Of a stretch of 64,000 nucleotides of DNA, positions 8,042 through 17,032 are shown in pieces. The notes beneath the pieces were generated by a model. It was given only the letters and a program-made list of their open reading frames with translations, was not told the DNA's origin and searched no databases. The stretch covers positions 1 to 64,000 of the forward strand of contig JANMGQ010000134.1 in the NCBI GenBank assembly GCA_031374735.1. The letters are read 5' to 3'. The stretch comes from JABFRJ01 sp031374735 (GTDB lineage Bacteria; Pseudomonadota; Alphaproteobacteria; Rhizobiales; Hyphomicrobiaceae). Each line of letters opens with the position of its first letter. The stretch's first letter is position 1. Position numbers and translations under genes: made by a program.

Positions 8042-8294
8042 GGATGGTGGTCATGGTCGACGCGACAACAACCAGCATCCTCGGCTCCTCTGCAGCCGCG
8101 CGAGCAGCCTTGGCTTTCGGCTGAGACTTTCGGTGTGGCCGTTGGATGGAGTGCCGTATCGCCGTGGACGAGCACACGGGGATCGCTCGCCGCCGGTGCC
8201 GCTCAGACGGAGTTTGACTTTCGGGGCGCGCACGGCGCGGCCGTGTGGAGGCTGGCGGTCGCGAGCAGCGCGAAGAGTTCTTGGGGAGGCAGTG

Positions 8295-8375
8295 ATGCGG
8301 GTCATCATCCTCCAGCTTGCGAACGTTCCGATCGTTGCAATCTTCGACCTGCATCTTGTCGGACTGCTCAACTGA
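8295..8375 (+). CDS. 26-residue membrane peptide, family shared with 39858-39938
   Basis: GGGGAGG at 8284-8290 precedes the ATG at 8295. The core LANVPIVAIFDLHLVGLL matches LAGVPIVGIIGLKLFGFI of the peptide at 39858 over 18 positions. One hydrophobic helix is predicted, interrupted by Asp and His, which the other copy lacks. The family was not recognised. The 253 bases between 8042 and 8294 hold no other supported feature. Confidence 0.65.
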   Translation: MRVIILQLANVPIVAIFDLHLVGLLN

Positions 8376-8480
8376 CTTTGCAGACCAGTCAAAGTTGCGA
8401 TTTGGAGTTGGGTAGTCGCGCTGCGGCCGGCAGCCTGACTCGGACGCAACTCGTCGCGGGGACACGGGGAGGACAATTGC

Positions 8481-10262
8481 ATGACCGGTGCGCAAATAAC
8501 GGTGTTCGCCATCCTGGCCATGGCGATGGTCATGTTCGTTTGGGGACGTTTTCGGCACGATGTCGTCGCCATGCTGGCGCTCCTCGCCGCCGTTTTGGCA
8601 GGGGTAGTGCCCGCTGAGAAGGCATTCTCCGGATTGACGGATGATGTCGTTATATTGGTGGCTTGCGCACTCATCATCAGCGGCGCCATCGCGCGATCTG
8701 GCGTGATGGATGTGCTACTTCAACGTCTTGCACCATTCATCATCAGCACGAGATCACAAGTCATTGCCCTGACTGCGCTCGCGGCGGTTTTCTCCGGCTT
8801 CGTCAAGAACATCGCAGCACTGGCTGTTCTGATGCCGCTCGCCATTCAACTTGCCCAACGGTCGAATTCATCGCCGTCGATGCTGTTGATGCCACTGTCG
8901 TTTGCTGCGCTCCTGGGTGGGCTCGTGACTTTGATCGCGGGGTCTCCGAATATCATCGTATCGCGCGTTCGCACCGAACTCACGGGCAACCCGTTTTCAA
9001 TGTTCGATTTCACGCCGGTTGGGGCAACCCTAGCACTCGCCGGCGTAGGTTATCTCGCTTTCGGCTATCGGCTGTTGCCGAGTGGACGCAAGGCCAGCGG
9101 AACCACCGATGTCGCGTTCAATATCTCTGACTATACGACAGAGGTCCGCTTGGTGAGCGACTCGATCATTGTTGGCAAACCCGCCAGTGACTTCGAGGCG
9201 CTGTCGGATGGCGCAGTGGTCATCGTCGCACTCATCCGGGATGGCCGACGTCGCCTTCGGCCAAGCAGAAGCACCACACTGCGGGAAGGCGATATCATGC
9301 TGGTCGAGGGTGAGCCGCAAGCGCTGGAGCGCGTGGTCGTGAAATCGAAAGTTGCTTTGGTACGCCAACATGCAACGCCTGCCGCGGAGCAGTCCGGGGA
9401 CGATGTTGCTGTCATCGAGGTCGTCGTGAACCCGCAATCGATGCTTGTGGGCCGCACCCCAGAGGAACTGCGACTGTTCGATCGTTTCAACATCAATCTT
9501 CTTGCCGTGAGCCGTAGCGGCGCGCGCATCGACAATCGGCTTGGGTCAACCCAGCTTCGCGCCGGCGATGTTGTAATCATCCAAGGCGATATCAACCAGT
9601 TTTCCGATGTTCTCGAGAAACTCGACTGTCTGCCGCTGGCTCAACGCAAGATCCAGTTCGGGCAATCCCGAAACGGCTTGATCCCTGTAGGCATCTTTGC
9701 TGTGGCGATCGGATTGGCTGTATCCGGAACGCTGCCGGTGGCCATTGCGTTCTTCGGCGCTGTCGTCGTCATGCTGCTGGTTGGGGCTGTGCCAGCACGC
9801 GAGGCCTATGACAACCTCGACGGATCCATTCTCGTGATGCTCGCGGCGTTCATTCCGGTCAGCGACGCCGTCAGAGCTACTGGCGGCACAGACTTGCTTG
9901 CGGGCTGGCTCTCGACCATCGCCCAGCACTTACCTACGGTCGGCGCGATGGCGCTCGTGTTGGTCGCCGCCATGCTCGTTACACCGTTTCTCAACAATGC
10001 AGCCACGGTGCTGGTCATGGCGCCGATCGCGGCCGGACTTGCGACGAAGCTCGGACTGAACGCAGACCCCTTTCTGATGGCCGTCGCCGTCGGCGCATCC
10101 TGCGATTTCCTTACGCCCTTCGGCCATCAGTGCAACACGCTGGTCATGGGGCCCGGCGGCTACCGTTTCGGTGACTATGTGCGGCTCGGACTACCGCTGT
10201 CGTTATTGATCGTCGTGCTCGGTGTACCGCTGATCGCGTTCGTCTGGCCGTTGCTCAAGTGA
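8481..10262 (+). CDS. SLC13/DASS-family anion transporter with two TrkA-C domains
   Basis: A 593-residue inner-membrane permease. Hydrophobic helices fill residues 1-200 and 400-593, as in divalent anion:Na+ symporters of the SLC13 group (sulfate or dicarboxylate). Between them lie two RCK_C/TrkA_C regulatory domains (about 212-290 and 310-390, each with an REGDIMLVEG or RAGDVVIIQG motif). Conserved transport signatures SGFVKNIAAL and PFLNNAATVLVMAP are present. The substrate cannot be told from sequence. GGGGAGGA precedes the ATG; no EcfG site was found. Confidence 0.87.
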   Translation: MTGAQITVFAILAMAMVMFVWGRFRHDVVAMLALLAAVLAGVVPAEKAFSGLTDDVVILVACALIISGAIARSGVMDVLLQRLAPFIISTRSQVIALTALAAVFSGFVKNIAALAVLMPLAIQLAQRSNSSPSMLLMPLSFAALLGGLVTLIAGSPNIIVSRVRTELTGNPFSMFDFTPVGATLALAGVGYLAFGYRLLPSGRKASGTTDVAFNISDYTTEVRLVSDSIIVGKPASDFEALSDGAVVIVALIRDGRRRLRPSRSTTLREGDIMLVEGEPQALERVVVKSKVALVRQHATPAAEQSGDDVAVIEVVVNPQSMLVGRTPEELRLFDRFNINLLAVSRSGARIDNRLGSTQLRAGDVVIIQGDINQFSDVLEKLDCLPLAQRKIQFGQSRNGLIPVGIFAVAIGLAVSGTLPVAIAFFGAVVVMLLVGAVPAREAYDNLDGSILVMLAAFIPVSDAVRATGGTDLLAGWLSTIAQHLPTVGAMALVLVAAMLVTPFLNNAATVLVMAPIAAGLATKLGLNADPFLMAVAVGASCDFLTPFGHQCNTLVMGPGGYRFGDYVRLGLPLSLLIVVLGVPLIAFVWPLLK

Positions 10263-10350
10263 GAGAGCTGAATGTGATGAAATACCCTTGCCATTTGGCT
10301 GCCACGGGTAACATGTAATGCGTGAAACAGAGATACAGAACAAACGTGGT

Positions 10351-10384
10351 GAGTGCCGCGCCGCTCGCGAACGACGCGGCACTC
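10351..10384 (-). terminator. Hairpin after the EF-hand gene
   Basis: GAGTGCCGCG (10351-10360) pairs perfectly with 10375-10384, just past the stop of the minus-strand EF-hand gene. No clear T-run. Confidence 0.45.
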
Positions 10385-10392
10385 GGAGCGAG

Positions 10393-10680
10393 TTACTTGC
10401 GAGGACTCGTGTCGACTGTTGCTGAACAAGCGCTCACGAAATCCTGCATCGACACCATCGCGACCGTCGACAACGTGGTCGGGACCATGATCTTCGAAGC
10501 TTCGATTTCACCTTTGTCGAGCCGTCCGTCGTTGTTCTTGTCCGCGGACTTGAAGTTCGCTTGGCAATCGGCTGCCGATTTGGCCGTGCCGGAGGCGGTG
10601 CCAGGAGCTTGCGTTTGAGCCCAAGCTGGCGTCAGCGCGAGCGTGAAGGCGCAGCATGTCGTCATCAACAGTTTCTTCAT
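10393..10680 (-). CDS. Small secreted EF-hand protein
   Basis: A 95-residue protein with a signal peptide (KKLLMTTCCAFTLALTPAWA) and one calcium-binding EF-hand loop, DKNNDGRLDKGE, with all usual ligand positions filled. Two later cysteines may form a disulfide. It probably binds calcium or acts as a small periplasmic protein; no enzyme domain is present. It is a distant relative of the EF-hand protein at 39087-39536. An exact EcfG site lies 61 bases upstream. Confidence 0.85.
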   Translation of the reverse strand: MKKLLMTTCCAFTLALTPAWAQTQAPGTASGTAKSAADCQANFKSADKNNDGRLDKGEIEASKIMVPTTLSTVAMVSMQDFVSACSATVDTSPRK

Positions 10681-10740
10681 GTCTCATCTCCTGAGTGTGG
10701 ATCGTCCCTGAAACAGCGACTTCGCTGGTTCTGTGAAGGT

Positions 10741-10765
10741 AACGCGGTCAGTTCGATCAAGTTCC
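10741..10765 (-). promoter_or_regulatory. EcfG promoter, GGAAC-N16-CGTT
   Basis: Minus-strand exact match: GGAAC 10765-10761, CGTT 10744-10741, serving the EF-hand gene. Confidence 0.85.
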
Positions 10766-10791
10766 GCAAGCAGGACCCCGGAACGATTTAA

Positions 10792-10814
10792 GGCCCGTCC
10801 TACTCGGACGGGCC
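10792..10814 (-). terminator. Terminator hairpin of the 10845-11327 gene
   Basis: GGCCCGTCC and GGACGGGCC pair perfectly around a 5-base loop, 31 bases past the stop codon. On the minus strand TTAAAT follows. Confidence 0.6.
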
Positions 10815-10844
10815 AGCACAATACCGAAAGGGTGGCGACATATT

Positions 10845-11327
10845 TCAGTCGACAGCCACGCCATCGCCTGCTTTCCGCTCGGAAAACAGAATATATCCGA
10901 GAATGAGTGCGAGCAGTACCACCGGTAAATTCCTCACAACCAGTCGAATGAGCGGAGATATCGCGGCCGGTCCTGCCGCACCGAGAGCGGTCAGCACCAG
11001 CTCTGGCGTCAACGCGCTCGCAGTTGGCTGCGCATCGCTGGCCGCTGCTTGCGCCGCACTCTCAGATTCGGCCGTGGATGCTTGTGGTGTAGTGGGCCCG
11101 CTGAAGGCAATCACAACGGCCGCGATCAGACCGAGCCCTGCGAAACTCGCAGCCATGATGGCGTGGGCGGCGGTGCTGCCATAATCTTCCGTCAGTTTGA
11201 CGCTTGCTGCTGCAGTACCAAACCCCAACGCCACCAAGAAGGGTACTGCCACGACCAAGCGCGTCACGTACTTCGATACCAGTGAATCAACCGATCGCTG
11301 GGCTCGAGTGACAAGGCCTTCGAACAT
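10845..11327 (-). CDS. Small membrane protein of unknown function (holin-like topology)
   Basis: A 160-residue protein with three hydrophobic segments (about 22-42, 52-75 and 128-147) and an Ala/Ser-rich linker between the second and third. The N-terminus is amphipathic. It recalls the small phage-holin-like or DUF1469-like envelope proteins that accompany DUF883 proteins in Rhizobiales, but I cannot name a family firmly. It lies 53 bases after the DUF883-like gene and is probably co-transcribed with it. Confidence 0.7.
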   Translation of the reverse strand: MFEGLVTRAQRSVDSLVSKYVTRLVVAVPFLVALGFGTAAASVKLTEDYGSTAAHAIMAASFAGLGLIAAVVIAFSGPTTPQASTAESESAAQAAASDAQPTASALTPELVLTALGAAGPAAISPLIRLVVRNLPVVLLALILGYILFSERKAGDGVAVD

Positions 11328-11380
11328 GACAGTACCCCTTTTACGGTGTGACGCCTCTACTTGGAGGCAGCTGGTTCGGT

Positions 11381-11653
11381 TTACGACTTCCAGATGGCGC
11401 CGAGCACGAACCCGAGCGCTGCCGCGACGGCAAGTGTCGCCATCGGCTGTTCTTTCACCGAGGTGTCGACGGCCGACTTCATATTGCCAGCAACCGCTTC
11501 AACATCCTTGCCGATTTCACGCCCACGCTCGGCCGCGGTCTTGGCCATCCCTTCGACCGTATCGGCCATGCGATCGAACCCTTCCGTTGCCTTGTCGCGT
11601 ATGTCGGATTTTGCGTTGCCATTGTCGGTCGAATACTGAGTGCCCTGGGCCAT
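11381..11653 (-). CDS. DUF883/YqjD-like membrane-anchored stress protein
   Basis: A 90-residue protein: a charged amphipathic helix (about 15-65, with repeats such as AERGREIGKDVEAVAGNMK) and a C-terminal membrane anchor GxxLGAIWKS. This is the layout of the ElaB/YqjD (DUF883) family, which tethers ribosomes to the membrane in stationary-phase E. coli. AGGAG precedes the ATG at 11653. Longer upstream reading has no ribosome site. An EcfG-like promoter with one mismatch lies upstream. Confidence 0.82.
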   Translation of the reverse strand: MAQGTQYSTDNGNAKSDIRDKATEGFDRMADTVEGMAKTAAERGREIGKDVEAVAGNMKSAVDTSVKEQPMATLAVAAALGFVLGAIWKS

Positions 11654-11707
11654 GACGAAACTCCTGTTGCAAGATGGTACGCACCATATGCTGTGCGACT
11701 TAGTGTG

Positions 11708-11732
11708 AACGCAGAGAAGCGGCGAAGGTTGC
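11708..11732 (-). promoter_or_regulatory. EcfG-like promoter, GCAAC-N16-CGTT
   Basis: One mismatch in the -35 element (GCAAC 11732-11728; CGTT 11711-11708). Correct strand and distance for the DUF883-like gene. Confidence 0.55.
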
Positions 11733-11742
11733 GTACGAAAAG

Positions 11743-13278
11743 TTATTGTTTTGGCTTTTTCAGCGTATTTCCGAGTACACGGCCGCCGGCCACTGCTTGA
11801 CGCAGAATTTTCGACCAATCCCACGCCGATTCGCCGTCGCGAAGTTGACGAACAAGCCGCGCGCTCTGCGCCTCGGGCAGGGCAAGCATGATGCGTGCCC
11901 ACGCGGCGTCGAGATTATACGAGGGCACAGACGCCAGATTGACGGGCACAACCGTGTCGTCGGCAAAGCCCAGCTCGCGGCCCATCTGTTCGACGGCATC
12001 ACGGATTGCATGAGCCTTTGGACGGTCACGGGCCCCGAGATCATAAGGCGGGAGCCATTCAGCGAACGGCCTTAACTTGTCGATGTGCGACACTATCAGC
12101 AACATCGGCGGTACGCGTCGATCCAGGCGCGCGGCAAAGCTCGAGCGTATGGCGACAAGCGCGCGACGATCAAGCTCACGATCTGCGCGATGGGCCAGTG
12201 CGACCCACAGTATGAGATCGCACTGCAGGGCTTGCTCCGCGAGGCGAGCGATGTCGGTCCCGGCGCTCGAAAGCCCCGGACTGTCGATGAGATGCGCGGC
12301 CGGAAATCCTGATTTTTGCAATTCGTACGTATTGAATGTCTCTGTCGTGGGCAGGGTGTCGACGGCGGCATGGACTTCGGCGGCGAGCGCGTTGAGCAGG
12401 CTCGACTTGCCAGCACCCGTTTGCCCGGCAATCAAAATGCGGATCGGCCTCAAGTCGCTGTCCATCGCGGACGGCGGCGCAGGACTGACCGTCGCATCGC
12501 TTGCCGAGACCTTGAGCCGTCCGCCATAGAGATCGATAGCGGCTTGCCCGACTTCACTGACGTAAGCATGGGCCAGTCGCTTAGTGACGTGATCCTTTCC
12601 CCATTGCATCATCTGCTTCGACAGGCGCTCCCGCAGCTCGTGCGTCGCCGCCGTCAGCGGATTGGCAAGGCGAACAAGGCGCCATAGGTCGTACGCCTTC
12701 TCGGCAACACCAATGGCACCGCGCCATCGATATACCGACAGTGCCTGAGCCACGGTCAGACGATCGCTGAGTGGAATGTGTTCGATGGTAAAGGCTCCAA
12801 GCCGCCGACTGACCTGCTCAGTGATGGCAAAAGCCTCAGGCACGGTGAATTGCCACAGGGGATCAGCCACTTCGGGATGTAGCCGCTTGGCCACTGCGCG
12901 AATCGTGTCGGCACCCAATGCCAAGAATGCATCTTGAGAATTCAAGGTCTGCACATCGGCGGTGTTGGCAATCTTCAGCACGTCGGCCCAGGCGGACTGT
13001 TCGGCGGGGGTCCACGACGTGCCTGCCGGTTCCCGCTCACTCGCGACTTCTGTGTCAGACTTCATTTCTGCTTGACCGTCACGTGGTCGCAAGAGCCGGC
13101 GCTGGAGAAGAGAGGTGGCGGCGACAAAGACGGCGGCGGTTAGCGCCCAATAGAGGAGATAGCCGTTCTGCCAGAGCCACACACCTCCGAGCGGCACCAG
13201 GGAGAGTGTCGGCACAAGCAGGCCGACCCCGACGGCGATCGGCACGGCATACGGATAACGGCTCGGTTGCTCGCTCAT
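11743..13278 (-). CDS. Membrane-anchored Era/dynamin-like GTPase (second of pair)
   Basis: A 511-residue protein. Two membrane segments lie at about 10-58, then a helical region, then a G domain with G1 GQTGAGKSS (285-293), G3 DSPGL (D332) and G4 SHIDK (397-401). The start at 13278 overlaps the stop of the upstream GTPase (ATGA), so the pair is translationally coupled. A longer reading to 13596 only runs over that gene. The G domain resembles 50S-ribosome-binding/IRG-like GTPases. Partner interaction with the upstream GTPase at the membrane is inferred; the role is unknown. Confidence 0.82.
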   Translation of the reverse strand: MSEQPSRYPYAVPIAVGVGLLVPTLSLVPLGGVWLWQNGYLLYWALTAAVFVAATSLLQRRLLRPRDGQAEMKSDTEVASEREPAGTSWTPAEQSAWADVLKIANTADVQTLNSQDAFLALGADTIRAVAKRLHPEVADPLWQFTVPEAFAITEQVSRRLGAFTIEHIPLSDRLTVAQALSVYRWRGAIGVAEKAYDLWRLVRLANPLTAATHELRERLSKQMMQWGKDHVTKRLAHAYVSEVGQAAIDLYGGRLKVSASDATVSPAPPSAMDSDLRPIRILIAGQTGAGKSSLLNALAAEVHAAVDTLPTTETFNTYELQKSGFPAAHLIDSPGLSSAGTDIARLAEQALQCDLILWVALAHRADRELDRRALVAIRSSFAARLDRRVPPMLLIVSHIDKLRPFAEWLPPYDLGARDRPKAHAIRDAVEQMGRELGFADDTVVPVNLASVPSYNLDAAWARIMLALPEAQSARLVRQLRDGESAWDWSKILRQAVAGGRVLGNTLKKPKQ

Positions 13279-14534
13279 GGTTGCGCAGGCTCGACAGTCG
13301 GCGCGGATGTTGGGTTTTTCGTACGTCGAAGCGCCTCGCGCAGAGCCGCTTGATAAGCCGCGGCGGTGCCAGCCGTTGCGAGGCCTCGTTGCCGTTGCGA
13401 GAGGAAATAAACGGCGGCCTTGCCCATGGCGAACGTGATGGCATAGCTCATCGCAGCCGATGTCGCCGCGCCGAGCGTTTGGCCGTACACTGGAATGAGC
13501 TTGGCCACTTGGCGTAAACCCATGCCGACCACTGTGCGCACTGCGACACCGGCTCCGACTGCGGCGGCAAACTCGGCCAGCATCCGACGATCCCAAGTCA
13601 CCGAGAAGATATGGCCGATGCGTTGCAGCAGGCGGGCCTGAATTGCGGAGACGGTCACTGCACCCGCGATAGGCACCAGATCAGATCCTCCCGCGGCTAT
13701 GGCGTGACCCAAGATGACCGGAGCAGTTCGTCGGTCTTGATCATGAGTTGCTGTGATCGGCAATGCTTCCAATGCCGCTTTTATGGCAGCCGGAGCAACG
13801 CTGACCAGTGCGTCTGCCAGCGCGTCCAAGCCGTAGTCGACGGGCGGGAGAGCATCGGTATCGAACGTAAAGTCGATTGGCACGAAGATGATGCGTGCGG
13901 CACGCGGCAAGCTGGCGAACATGCCTCTTTGAAAGTGGATGCATCGCCAGAGGTCGGGTGGAATAGCAGTCGCCGCTTGGTCGTCTGGCGCGTCGGCAGC
14001 GAACGGATACGGCACAATGTGCCCTTGGCCCGGTTCATAGCCTTCGTGCAGACAGGTCTGTGCGACAACGATCGACCAGTTCGGGTGCTTGCGCAGGACG
14101 GATCTTACGACCTCAATGACGGCGTCCTGCGCCATATCCATCGCGCGCATCGTGACAAGGAGAACGTGCGCCTGTCGCTCTGCAACAGCGAGATCTTCCG
14201 TCGCGTCGTAGGCACTTTCTCCAAGCCCGCGCGTGTCGAGAAAGCGCAGGATGGGATAGTCGGCCGGGAAGTCAAAGGCATGGGCGGACCGCGTGCATGC
14301 CTTGAAGCCGTTTCCGACCTCTGCGGCGCTGCATTGCGTAATGGCACGGACGATCGACGACTTGCCGCTCTGCACCTTTCCGATCAGCCAAATGACCGGC
14401 ACGGGGGGCTGGGCATTATCCGCGGCCGCCTCAGTGCCGCCTCTTGCCCGCTCACGCGCTTCATTGCTGGGAACCGACTTCCCGTCTGGTGTGTCACCTT
14501 CACGTGGCGCAGCGGACTCCGGCGGGCTCTGCAT
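13275..14534 (-). CDS. GTPase with C-terminal DUF697-like membrane domain (first of pair)
   Basis: A 419-residue protein. After a disordered, charged N-terminus (1-45) comes G1 GKVQSGKSS (52-60) and G3 DTRGLGE (D100). No standard NKxD is visible. The C-terminal half (about 255-385) is Ala/Gly-rich with hydrophobic helices, like DUF697/YcjF proteins. It overlaps the next GTPase by four bases. A GCAAC-N16-CGTT EcfG-like site lies 29 bases upstream. Stress-related membrane remodelling or protein trafficking is possible but not shown. Confidence 0.82.
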   Translation of the reverse strand: MQSPPESAAPREGDTPDGKSVPSNEARERARGGTEAAADNAQPPVPVIWLIGKVQSGKSSIVRAITQCSAAEVGNGFKACTRSAHAFDFPADYPILRFLDTRGLGESAYDATEDLAVAERQAHVLLVTMRAMDMAQDAVIEVVRSVLRKHPNWSIVVAQTCLHEGYEPGQGHIVPYPFAADAPDDQAATAIPPDLWRCIHFQRGMFASLPRAARIIFVPIDFTFDTDALPPVDYGLDALADALVSVAPAAIKAALEALPITATHDQDRRTAPVILGHAIAAGGSDLVPIAGAVTVSAIQARLLQRIGHIFSVTWDRRMLAEFAAAVGAGVAVRTVVGMGLRQVAKLIPVYGQTLGAATSAAMSYAITFAMGKAAVYFLSQRQRGLATAGTAAAYQAALREALRRTKNPTSAPTVEPAQP

Positions 14535-14562
14535 GGCTCATCCCCACAGTTTGCCAACATGA

Positions 14563-14587
14563 AACGCTCGAACGCGCGATTGGTTGC
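14563..14587 (-). promoter_or_regulatory. EcfG-like promoter, GCAAC-N16-CGTT
   Basis: One mismatch (GCAAC 14587-14583; CGTT 14566-14563). Drives the GTPase pair; back to back with the exact plus-strand site at 14606. Confidence 0.55.
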
Positions 14588-14605
14588 AAAGTCGCTGTCA
14601 GCCGT

Positions 14606-14630
14606 GGAACGCGTTGTGCGATCGCGCGTT
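14606..14630 (+). promoter_or_regulatory. EcfG promoter, GGAAC-N16-CGTT
   Basis: Exact match: GGAAC 14606-14610, CGTT 14627-14630, 42 bases before the AI-2E-type gene. Confidence 0.85.
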
Positions 14631-14671
14631 TTTCAAGCTCAGCTTCGAAACGTTGAGTGGGGATTTTTCCA

Positions 14672-16654
14672 ATGTCATCAGCATCGCCTCGGCGGAGCCG
14701 GGCCATTGTCCTCCCGTCGGCTGCGCATGCCGCGACGCTGACGGCGGTTTTGGTCGCCGGTCTCTACTTCGGTCGCTCGGTCCTAGTTCCGCTGGCGTTG
14801 GCCGTCCTGCTGAGCTTCGTCCTTAGCCCGCTCGTCCTTGCAGTGCGCAAGACGCATGCTCCACGTCCTGTCGCGGTTGCCATTGTCGTCATGTGCGTGG
14901 TGGTTGCCGTCGCCGGTCTCGGGATGATCATGGCACGTCAGGTGACCGACCTGGCCGGCGAGTTGCCGAGGTATGAGACGACATTGAGGGAGAAACTGCG
15001 ATCTTTGCGGACAGGGTCGGCGCAGACCAGCGTCATCGATCGCGCAACAGCCACCCTCAAGGTTCTCGGCAAGGAGCTGGATCAAGCCTCGCAAGGGGCG
15101 GCGCCAACTTCTGGAAACCCTGATAGGGGTCGACCCATCCCCGTCGAGATCCGCCAGCCACCGGAACGGCCACTGGATACCTATCAGCGGATCGCTACCG
15201 CGTTGCTCGCCCCGGTGACGACGACGGGGATCGTACTGCTCTTGATCATCTTCATACTGCTGCAGCGCGAGGACATCCGCGATCGGGTCATCCGGCTGGT
15301 CGGCGCGGGCGACATCGAGTCGACGACGACGGCATTGAACGACGCCGCATTTCGCCTGAGCCGCTTATTCCTTGCGCAGACCGCGCTCAATGCGACCTTC
15401 GGCGTTGTGATCGGCCTTGGCCTGTGGCTGATCGGGGTTCCGAACCCGTTCCTGTGGGGCATCATCGCCGCGCTGATGAGGTTCATTCCATACATCGGGG
15501 CGCTGCTGGCGGCCATTTTCCCGATTTTGCTCGCAGCGGCCGTTGATCCCGGCTGGTCGATGGCTCTATGGACGCTTGCGTTGTATCTGACAGTCGAGCC
15601 GATCGTTGGTCATTTGATAGAGCCCTGGCTACAGGGCCAGACAACTGGGCTGTCACCTCTCGCCATTGTTGTCTCGGCCATTTTGTGGACGGCCTTGTGG
15701 GGTCCGATCGGGCTTCTCCTCGCGACGCCGCTCACGATGTGCCTGGTCGTGCTGGGCCGCCATGTCGAAGGATTGGCGTTTCTCGATATCATTCTCGGGG
15801 ACGAACCGGCGCTATCGCCGCCCGAAGTGTTCTATCAGCGCATGCTCGCCGGCACGACGGCCGAAGCTGCCGAGCACGCGCAGCAGGTTCTGAAAAAATC
15901 ATCACTGCTCGACTACTATGACGACGTCGCCCTCGCCGGTTTGAGATTGGCGGCTCAGGATGTCCAGCGCGGACTTCTCGACGAAGAGCGTATCGACGCC
16001 GTCAAGGACGGCGTTGCACTCTTGCTCGATGACCTGTCGGACCATCCGCTCGAGCCAACTCAGAAGACCAATTCTGAAGCTGTGAATGAAAACGGCGACG
16101 GTTCGGCAGTCAAACAGCCTTCAATGACAGTAGCGTCGATGGAAATGCGACCCGACTGGCGCGATGCGCCATCGCCGGTGCTGTGTCTAGCGGCCCGGTC
16201 GATCGTCGATGCGTCGGCTTCGGATATCCTGGCGCAGGTCCTGCAACGTCATGGCATCGGATCGCAATCGACATCGGTAAGCCGCTTGGGTGACGTCCGT
16301 GGCTTGGCACTCAGTGATGTGCGCGTCGTATGGATTTCTTCGATCAATGCGGCGCAGGCTCATGCTCAAATTCGCTACATCATCCGGCGCCTCAAGCGCT
16401 CCGCACCGGATGTGATCCTCTGCGGCGGCTTTTGGGATGGGGTAATGACTGCCGACATGGCAAAGAGCATTGGGGTGACGTACAAAGCTGCCACTCTGGC
16501 CGACGCCCTGACGATCACCTCGCGATTGGCTCGCGGTCACTCTGTCGACGATGCTGAGCTGATCGCTACCGAAGGCGCGCCAGCACGGCACAGGGCGCAT
16601 GCCCGGCCACCAAATGCGATCGAAGACCGAGGTGCCGGCCCGGTGCCGAGTTGA
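14672..16654 (+). CDS. AI-2E-family (TqsA/PerM-like) transporter with extra C-terminal domain
   Basis: A 660-residue protein. Residues 1-370 form the AI-2E exporter fold: paired N-terminal helices, a loop region with TYQRIATALLAPVTTTG, and the LIGVPNPFLWGIIAALMRFI and SPLAIVVSAILWTALWGP signatures. The soluble part after residue 380 ends in a Rossmann-like unit (PSPVLCLAARSIVDASASD, then VILCGGFW) that most AI-2E proteins lack. The ATG at 14672 has GAGTGGGG eight bases upstream; the GTG at 14657 sits inside that site. The transported compound is unknown. Confidence 0.85.
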   Translation: MSSASPRRSRAIVLPSAAHAATLTAVLVAGLYFGRSVLVPLALAVLLSFVLSPLVLAVRKTHAPRPVAVAIVVMCVVVAVAGLGMIMARQVTDLAGELPRYETTLREKLRSLRTGSAQTSVIDRATATLKVLGKELDQASQGAAPTSGNPDRGRPIPVEIRQPPERPLDTYQRIATALLAPVTTTGIVLLLIIFILLQREDIRDRVIRLVGAGDIESTTTALNDAAFRLSRLFLAQTALNATFGVVIGLGLWLIGVPNPFLWGIIAALMRFIPYIGALLAAIFPILLAAAVDPGWSMALWTLALYLTVEPIVGHLIEPWLQGQTTGLSPLAIVVSAILWTALWGPIGLLLATPLTMCLVVLGRHVEGLAFLDIILGDEPALSPPEVFYQRMLAGTTAEAAEHAQQVLKKSSLLDYYDDVALAGLRLAAQDVQRGLLDEERIDAVKDGVALLLDDLSDHPLEPTQKTNSEAVNENGDGSAVKQPSMTVASMEMRPDWRDAPSPVLCLAARSIVDASASDILAQVLQRHGIGSQSTSVSRLGDVRGLALSDVRVVWISSINAAQAHAQIRYIIRRLKRSAPDVILCGGFWDGVMTADMAKSIGVTYKAATLADALTITSRLARGHSVDDAELIATEGAPARHRAHARPPNAIEDRGAGPVPS

Positions 16655-16662
16655 TTAAATCG

Positions 16663-16687
16663 GGAACCTCACAACCACGTCTGCGTT
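16663..16687 (+). promoter_or_regulatory. EcfG promoter, GGAAC-N16-CGTT
   Basis: Exact match: GGAAC 16663-16667, CGTT 16684-16687, 39 bases before the start at 16727. Confidence 0.85.
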
Positions 16688-16726
16688 CTCTCGCCAGGCA
16701 ACCCCGCCTCGCAGGAGACACATCAA

Positions 16727-16954
16727 ATGGCCAACAACCCAGACGACGACAAGCGTTACACGCGCGATGAGCCCGATCAGAGCCGCCCCAAACGTGATCA
16801 CGACGCACCGGATGATCGCGACGACGACGTTCAGCGCCCGGATGCCGACAATGCCGGCATGACCCCGGTGCGACAAACGGAGCGTCGTCAAGATCGCGCC
16901 ACCGACGACGGCATGAAACCCGCAGATCGGCCGGGAGAGACCACAGGACTGTAA
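16727..16954 (+). CDS. Small disordered Asp/Arg-rich protein
   Basis: A 75-residue highly charged protein (Asp, Arg, Pro, Lys), with no hydrophobic stretch, predicted to be disordered. AGGAG precedes the ATG by eight bases. The composition recalls hydrophilin-type protectants, but no family motif is visible. It has its own exact EcfG promoter. Confidence 0.75.
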   Translation: MANNPDDDKRYTRDEPDQSRPKRDHDAPDDRDDDVQRPDADNAGMTPVRQTERRQDRATDDGMKPADRPGETTGL

Positions 16955-17032
16955 AGCTCGCCCTAGCAGCGCCGCACGCTGGTCGGCGTGCGCCGCTCGC
17001 TGTGCAGCCCAGCCAAAAGGAGAGGCCGCAAC

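Noticed and set aside
8044..8124. 26-codon frame after the first 24-residue peptide gene
   Set aside because: No spaced ribosome site, and it resembles neither of the two small-peptide families.
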